Origin: Chara braunii
Taxonomy: Eukaryota > Streptophyta > Charophyceae > Charales > Characeae
Assembly (NCBI GenBank): GCA_003427395.1
Contig: BFEA01000142.1
Location: forward strand, 2,583,485 to 2,628,936
Direction: 5' to 3'
DNA length: 45,452 nt
Part shown: positions 42,288 through 45,452 of the stretch, piece after piece
Layout of the letters: the number at the start of each line of letters is the position of its first letter
How positions within the stretch are numbered: position 1 is the first letter of the stretch
Notes under the pieces: model-generated
Seen by the model: only the letters and a program-made list of their open reading frames with translations
Told to the model about the DNA's origin: nothing
Database searches by the model: none
Program-made: the position numbers and the translations under genes

Positions 42288-42882
42288 AACAGACCCTGGG
42301 GACTGCAGTTCCCCCCAGTGTTGCACCTTCATCTACTCAGGTAGGTGAATCTGCAGCTGTTTCAGTTGAGACTATATGTGATGTTGATTGTTTGGGGACT
42401 GCGCGGGCAACATCCTTCTGCTATGAGGATCCTGACCCGGATCAGGACCCGGGGCAGGATGAGCTCCAGTCCCTTGCTGCCTTCTTCTTTCACTTGAAAG
42501 AACAGAAAAAATGCAAGACTGATCTCATCATGCTCCGGCCACTGATCAACAGCACCAGGATCACTGGGCTGTTGGACTGTGGCGCCACCAGGAACTTATG
42601 TCTCCCAGTGCAGTTAAAAAGCTGCATCTGGGCATGAAAGTTCAGCAGCTGCAGCAACCACTGCTGGTGCAGATTGGTGACTCTACAATACTCAACATCA
42701 GGGAGAAGGTCAAGGGTATCCCTGTGACCTTCGATACTGCAGGAAAAGTCAGACACAGTCTGAACTTTTACATCTTCTCTGAACTCCCCTTTGATTTGGT
42801 GTTCTCCATGCAGTGGTTGAGGGCAGTCAACCCTAAGATCAACTGGTAGATCCCTAGAGTTGAACTACCGGACAGCCAGGGT
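42288..42882 (+). pseudogene. E4 aspartic protease
   Basis: Active site LLDCGATRNL near 42570-42600 with Cys after the catalytic Asp, as in E3. A frameshift follows directly. The second frame (42598-42849) has VQIGDSTILN, VTFDTAGK, LNFYIFSELPFDLVF and the MQWL end, the second retropepsin motif. TAG follows at 42847. Confidence 0.78.
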
Positions 42883-43758
42883 GTGTACCAGCCATGCATG
42901 ATTGTTGCTGATCATCACCCTAAGACCTGCTGCTACTGCCTAAGAGCGAGGGAGTTTCATGCTCTCTCTCGCCAGTACCACCACGAGCGCCAGTTTATTG
43001 CTCTGGTCAAGCAGACAGATGCTCCCCCTATTTCCTGTCCTCCTGAGATACAGCAGGTGGTAGATCAGTATGCTGATCTGATGCACGAGCCCTTTGGGTT
43101 ACCCAACCGGCCAACCAAGCATCACATCGAGTTGCTGCCTGGAGTGGTCCCTCCAAAGGGCCGCATCTACAGGATGTCCCCTGCTGAGTTTGAGGAGCTC
43201 AGAAAGCAGCTTGAGACCCTGACCAGCAAAGGCTGGATCAGACCCATCACATTTGAATTCGGTGCACTTGTTTTTTTTGTACCCAAAGGGAACGGCGAGT
43301 TCAGAATGTGCATTGACTATAGGGGTCTCAACAAGATCACTAGGAAGAGCACTGAGCCACTTCCTAGGATCGATGACCTCCTGGACATGGTGCAGGGCTG
43401 CACAGTGTTCAACAAAGTCGACCTCAAATCTGGCTACCACCAGATTGAGATGGCAGAGGAGGATGTCTACAAGACAACCTTCAAGGCCAGGTATGGGACT
43501 TATGAGTTCCTGGTCATGCCATTTGGACTTTGCAACGCCCCAGGCACCTTCCAAACAGAGATGCACCTCATCTTCAGGCCTTACCTGGACAAGTTTATGG
43601 TTGTCTACCTGGATGACATCCTGGTATTCAGCAAAACTGCCAGGGAACATGCGGAGCACTTAGATTTTGTCCTTCAGTCGTTACGTGACAACCAGTATAA
43701 GATTAACAGAGAGAAGTCCTCCTTTGGAGTCCCTCTGTCATCTACCTGGGTCATGTAA
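42883..43758 (+). CDS. pol: E4 reverse transcriptase (291-aa open frame)
   Basis: Nearly complete RT polymerase domain: LLPGVVPPKGRIYRMSP (about 84-100), [39 protein letters not shown], motif A FNKVDLKSGYHQI with D180, motif B MPFGLCNAPGTFQ and motif C VYLDDILVFS with D244 and D245. All catalytic aspartates are kept. The frame shifts near 43730 (FGVP then YLGHVSFGDG in another frame). Confidence 0.87.
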   Translation: MYQPCMIVADHHPKTCCYCLRAREFHALSRQYHHERQFIALVKQTDAPPISCPPEIQQVVDQYADLMHEPFGLPNRPTKHHIELLPGVVPPKGRIYRMSPAEFEELRKQLETLTSKGWIRPITFEFGALVFFVPKGNGEFRMCIDYRGLNKITRKSTEPLPRIDDLLDMVQGCTVFNKVDLKSGYHQIEMAEEDVYKTTFKARYGTYEFLVMPFGLCNAPGTFQTEMHLIFRPYLDKFMVVYLDDILVFSKTAREHAEHLDFVLQSLRDNQYKINREKSSFGVPLSSTWVM

Positions 43759-44385
43759 GCTTTGGAGATGGCCAGGCTCCTGAAGCAGCTAAGATTGCTG
43801 CTATTCAGGAGTGGCCTCAGCCTCAGACAGTGAGGGATGTTCGGTCCTTCATGGGTTTGGCCTCCTACTATAGAAAGTTCGTCAGGAACTTTTTTGCAGT
43901 GGCTGCACCCCTGACTAACCTAACAAAGAAGGACACTCCCTTTCTTTGGTCCCTCCACTGTCAGTTGGCCTTTAAATGACTCAAGAAGGCCTTAACTCGT
44001 GCGCCTGTTTTGAAGTTACCTGACCCCACTTTGCCATTCATCCTGACCACTGACGCCAGTCAGTATGGCATTGGGGCAGTTCTTCAGCATGATGATGGGA
44101 ATGGTCTACGACCTGTAGAGTTCATGAGTAAGAAGATCAAGACTCGAAAGCTCCAGGACTCTACCTACGAGAAAGAGTTGTATGCTCTTGTCTGTGCCCT
44201 GAAACATTGGAAGCACTTTCTCCTGGGCAGGCACTTCAAGATCTTTTCAAATCACTCCACCCTGCAGTGGATGAAGTCCCAGGGAGAGTTAAACGACAAA
44301 CTGCCACGGTACATTCAGTTTATAGACATGTTTGACTTTGAACTGAAACATAAGAAGGGTTGCTACAACAAGGTAGCAGATTCCC
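43731..44385 (+). pseudogene. E4 RT connection and RNase H
   Basis: After the shift: YLGHVSFGDG, AIQEWPQPQTVRDVRSF, MGLASYYRKFVRNFF, TGA at 43977-43979 (likely CGA), then RNase H with Asp in LTTDASQYGIG and Glu in YEKELYAL. The third catalytic Asp is replaced by Asn in IFSNHSTLQW, consistent with G to A. It ends NKVADSLSRRPD. Confidence 0.82.
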
Positions 44386-45452
44386 TCTCTCGTAGGCCTG
44401 ACTCTTTTGCGCTGATCTCCTCTACTCACTCCTTTGGAGAGGAGACCCGTCAGACCATTGCTCGTCTACTGCCTCAGGACAAGACTTTTGGACCCATTGT
44501 CAAGGATCTGCAAGCATATCCTAATTCTGAACCAGGCTATGCTCTGAGTTCAAACCTGCTGTATACTTGCAGCAGAGGTGAGGAACGCTTGTGCATTCCC
44601 CAAGATCAGCGGCTCAGAACACTGCCGATGTCAGAGTGCCATGATCCCCGTGGACACTTCATGTTCCTAAAGTCTTATGCAGCCCTGTCGGAGCGCTTCT
44701 TCTGGAAGGAGATGCGGAGTGAGATGCTGCGTTATGCGGACACCTGTGAGCTCTGCCAAAGGAACAAGGTCCAGCGTAAACCTCCTTTGGGACTGCTAAA
44801 CCCTTACCCATACCTGATGGCCTTGCTGAATCTGTGTCGATAGACTTCACAGATTTAGGCAAAACCACCCCTCGTGGCATGCGTCAGGTTATGGTCTGCG
44901 TGGACAGGTTCTCCAAATACGCAAAGTTCATCCCCTTGCCAGAGGTAGCTAGGGTACCGGCTGTGAGAGCAGCCTTTTCTGAGAGGTGGGTCACACACCA
45001 TGGACCCCCCACTTCTATAGTCAGTGATCGAGACCCCGGATTTTGCAGCGATGAGTGGCCGTCCTACTGTAAGGACTATCTGCACTCACGACTGGACATG
45101 ACTTCTGGTGACCATCCTGAAGCCAATGGGTTGGCTGAAGTGATGAACCAAGTCTTATTCCAGCTGCTGCGTCCTGTCATCTCTCCAGATCAACATGACT
45201 GGGATCTTCACTTAGCGAGGGCACAACTCATGTATAACATGTCTCTCCACTCCTCGACAGGGTTCAGTCCCTACCGGTTACACTGGGGGCGTGAACCACG
45301 ACAGCCTCTTGATGATATCATCGACAAGGCTAAGCCTGATCTGACACAAGGCACAACAAAGTTCGCCAGACGTTATCGTTTAGATGTGGAAAGAGCCCAC
45401 GCGAATTGTTCAAAGCCCAAAAGGCTATGATTGAACAAGCTAATCGCCACAG
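44386..45452 (+). pseudogene. E4 integrase segment, copy 2 (in natural context)
   Basis: Directly continuous with RNase H. Zinc part: SECHDPRGHFMF and TCELCQRNKVQ. A frameshift near 44825 separates it from the core: Asp in SIDFTDLGK, Asp in IVSDRDPGF and Glu in HPEANGLAEVMNQ, with 36 residues between the last two. LYNMSLHSSTGFSPYRL-like target-contact region follows (MYNMSLHSS). The window ends before the C-terminal domain. Confidence 0.86.

Larger units (their letters stand above)
36456..45452 (+). mobile_element. E4: chromovirus in circularly permuted or tandem layout
   Basis: Order on plus: integrase segment, integrase C-terminus, chromodomain-like tail, LTR, primer site, leader, gag, protease, RT, RNase H, same integrase segment. 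The repeated part is offset by exactly 7,930 bases, the expected length of one LTR plus one internal region. Either tandem copies share one LTR, a one-LTR circle was inserted, or the assembly joined two ends of one element. The sequence ends inside integrase at the window edge. Confidence 0.8.

Overview
This window is eukaryotic and consists almost entirely of transposable elements; I see no intact host gene, rRNA or functional tRNA. It holds five Ty3/gypsy-type LTR retrotransposons or pieces of them, one hAT-like non-autonomous DNA transposon, one probable tRNA-derived SINE and many GA/TC, GAA and AATC microsatellites. Initiator-Met tRNA primer sites and chromodomain-like integrase tails fit a large, repeat-dense genome of the green lineage. 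A charophyte alga or bryophyte-like streptophyte is my tentative guess; the sequence does not prove it. N runs and ambiguous bases sit inside repeats, so parts of the assembly are doubtful.

Layout. 1-2003: flank with no recognisable gene. 2009-14327 (minus): element E1, about 12.3 kb, with LTRs of about 2.5 kb, a GCGTT target-site duplication, an iMet primer site, gag, protease, RT and RNase H. It then has a PHD-finger-like Cys/His domain and an integrase C-terminal-like domain, with no integrase catalytic core, followed by a decayed accessory coding region of about 2 kb. 14333-15072: flank and a GA microsatellite with a gap. 15073-18834 (plus): E2, a GC-rich relative of E1 with part of a 5' LTR, primer site, gag, protease and the start of RT. 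It is fused at 18834/18835 to E5 (18835-21115, plus), the 3' half of an unrelated chromovirus.

21116-25764: non-coding DNA with a SINE (about 23682-24008) and a TC microsatellite. 25770-35428 (minus): E3, a fairly young chromovirus with TCATC target duplications. Its LTRs differ at only about five of roughly 386 comparable bases, and its left LTR alone carries a 603-bp hAT-like insertion (27139-27741). 35434-36455: non-coding flank and a TC microsatellite. 36456-45452 (plus): E4, a chromovirus in a circularly permuted layout: integrase end, one LTR, primer site, gag, protease, RT, RNase H, integrase. A 1,067-bp integrase segment is present twice, apparently identical, at 36456-37522 and 44386-45452, with a period of 7,930 bp. 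Its edges lie at N bases and at the window end, which suggests an assembly join or a tandem/circular element.

How the parts relate: each element encodes (or once encoded) capsid, protease, RT/RNase H and usually integrase for its own copying; the LTRs supply promoter and terminator. All copies are broken by stops and frameshifts. Wherever a sister element shows the ancestral residue, the stops fit C-to-T or G-to-A changes, as expected for methylated, silenced repeats. The most unusual content is in E1: a PHD-like finger in place of the integrase core and an unrecognised 3' coding region whose ancestral start probably overlapped the pol stop.
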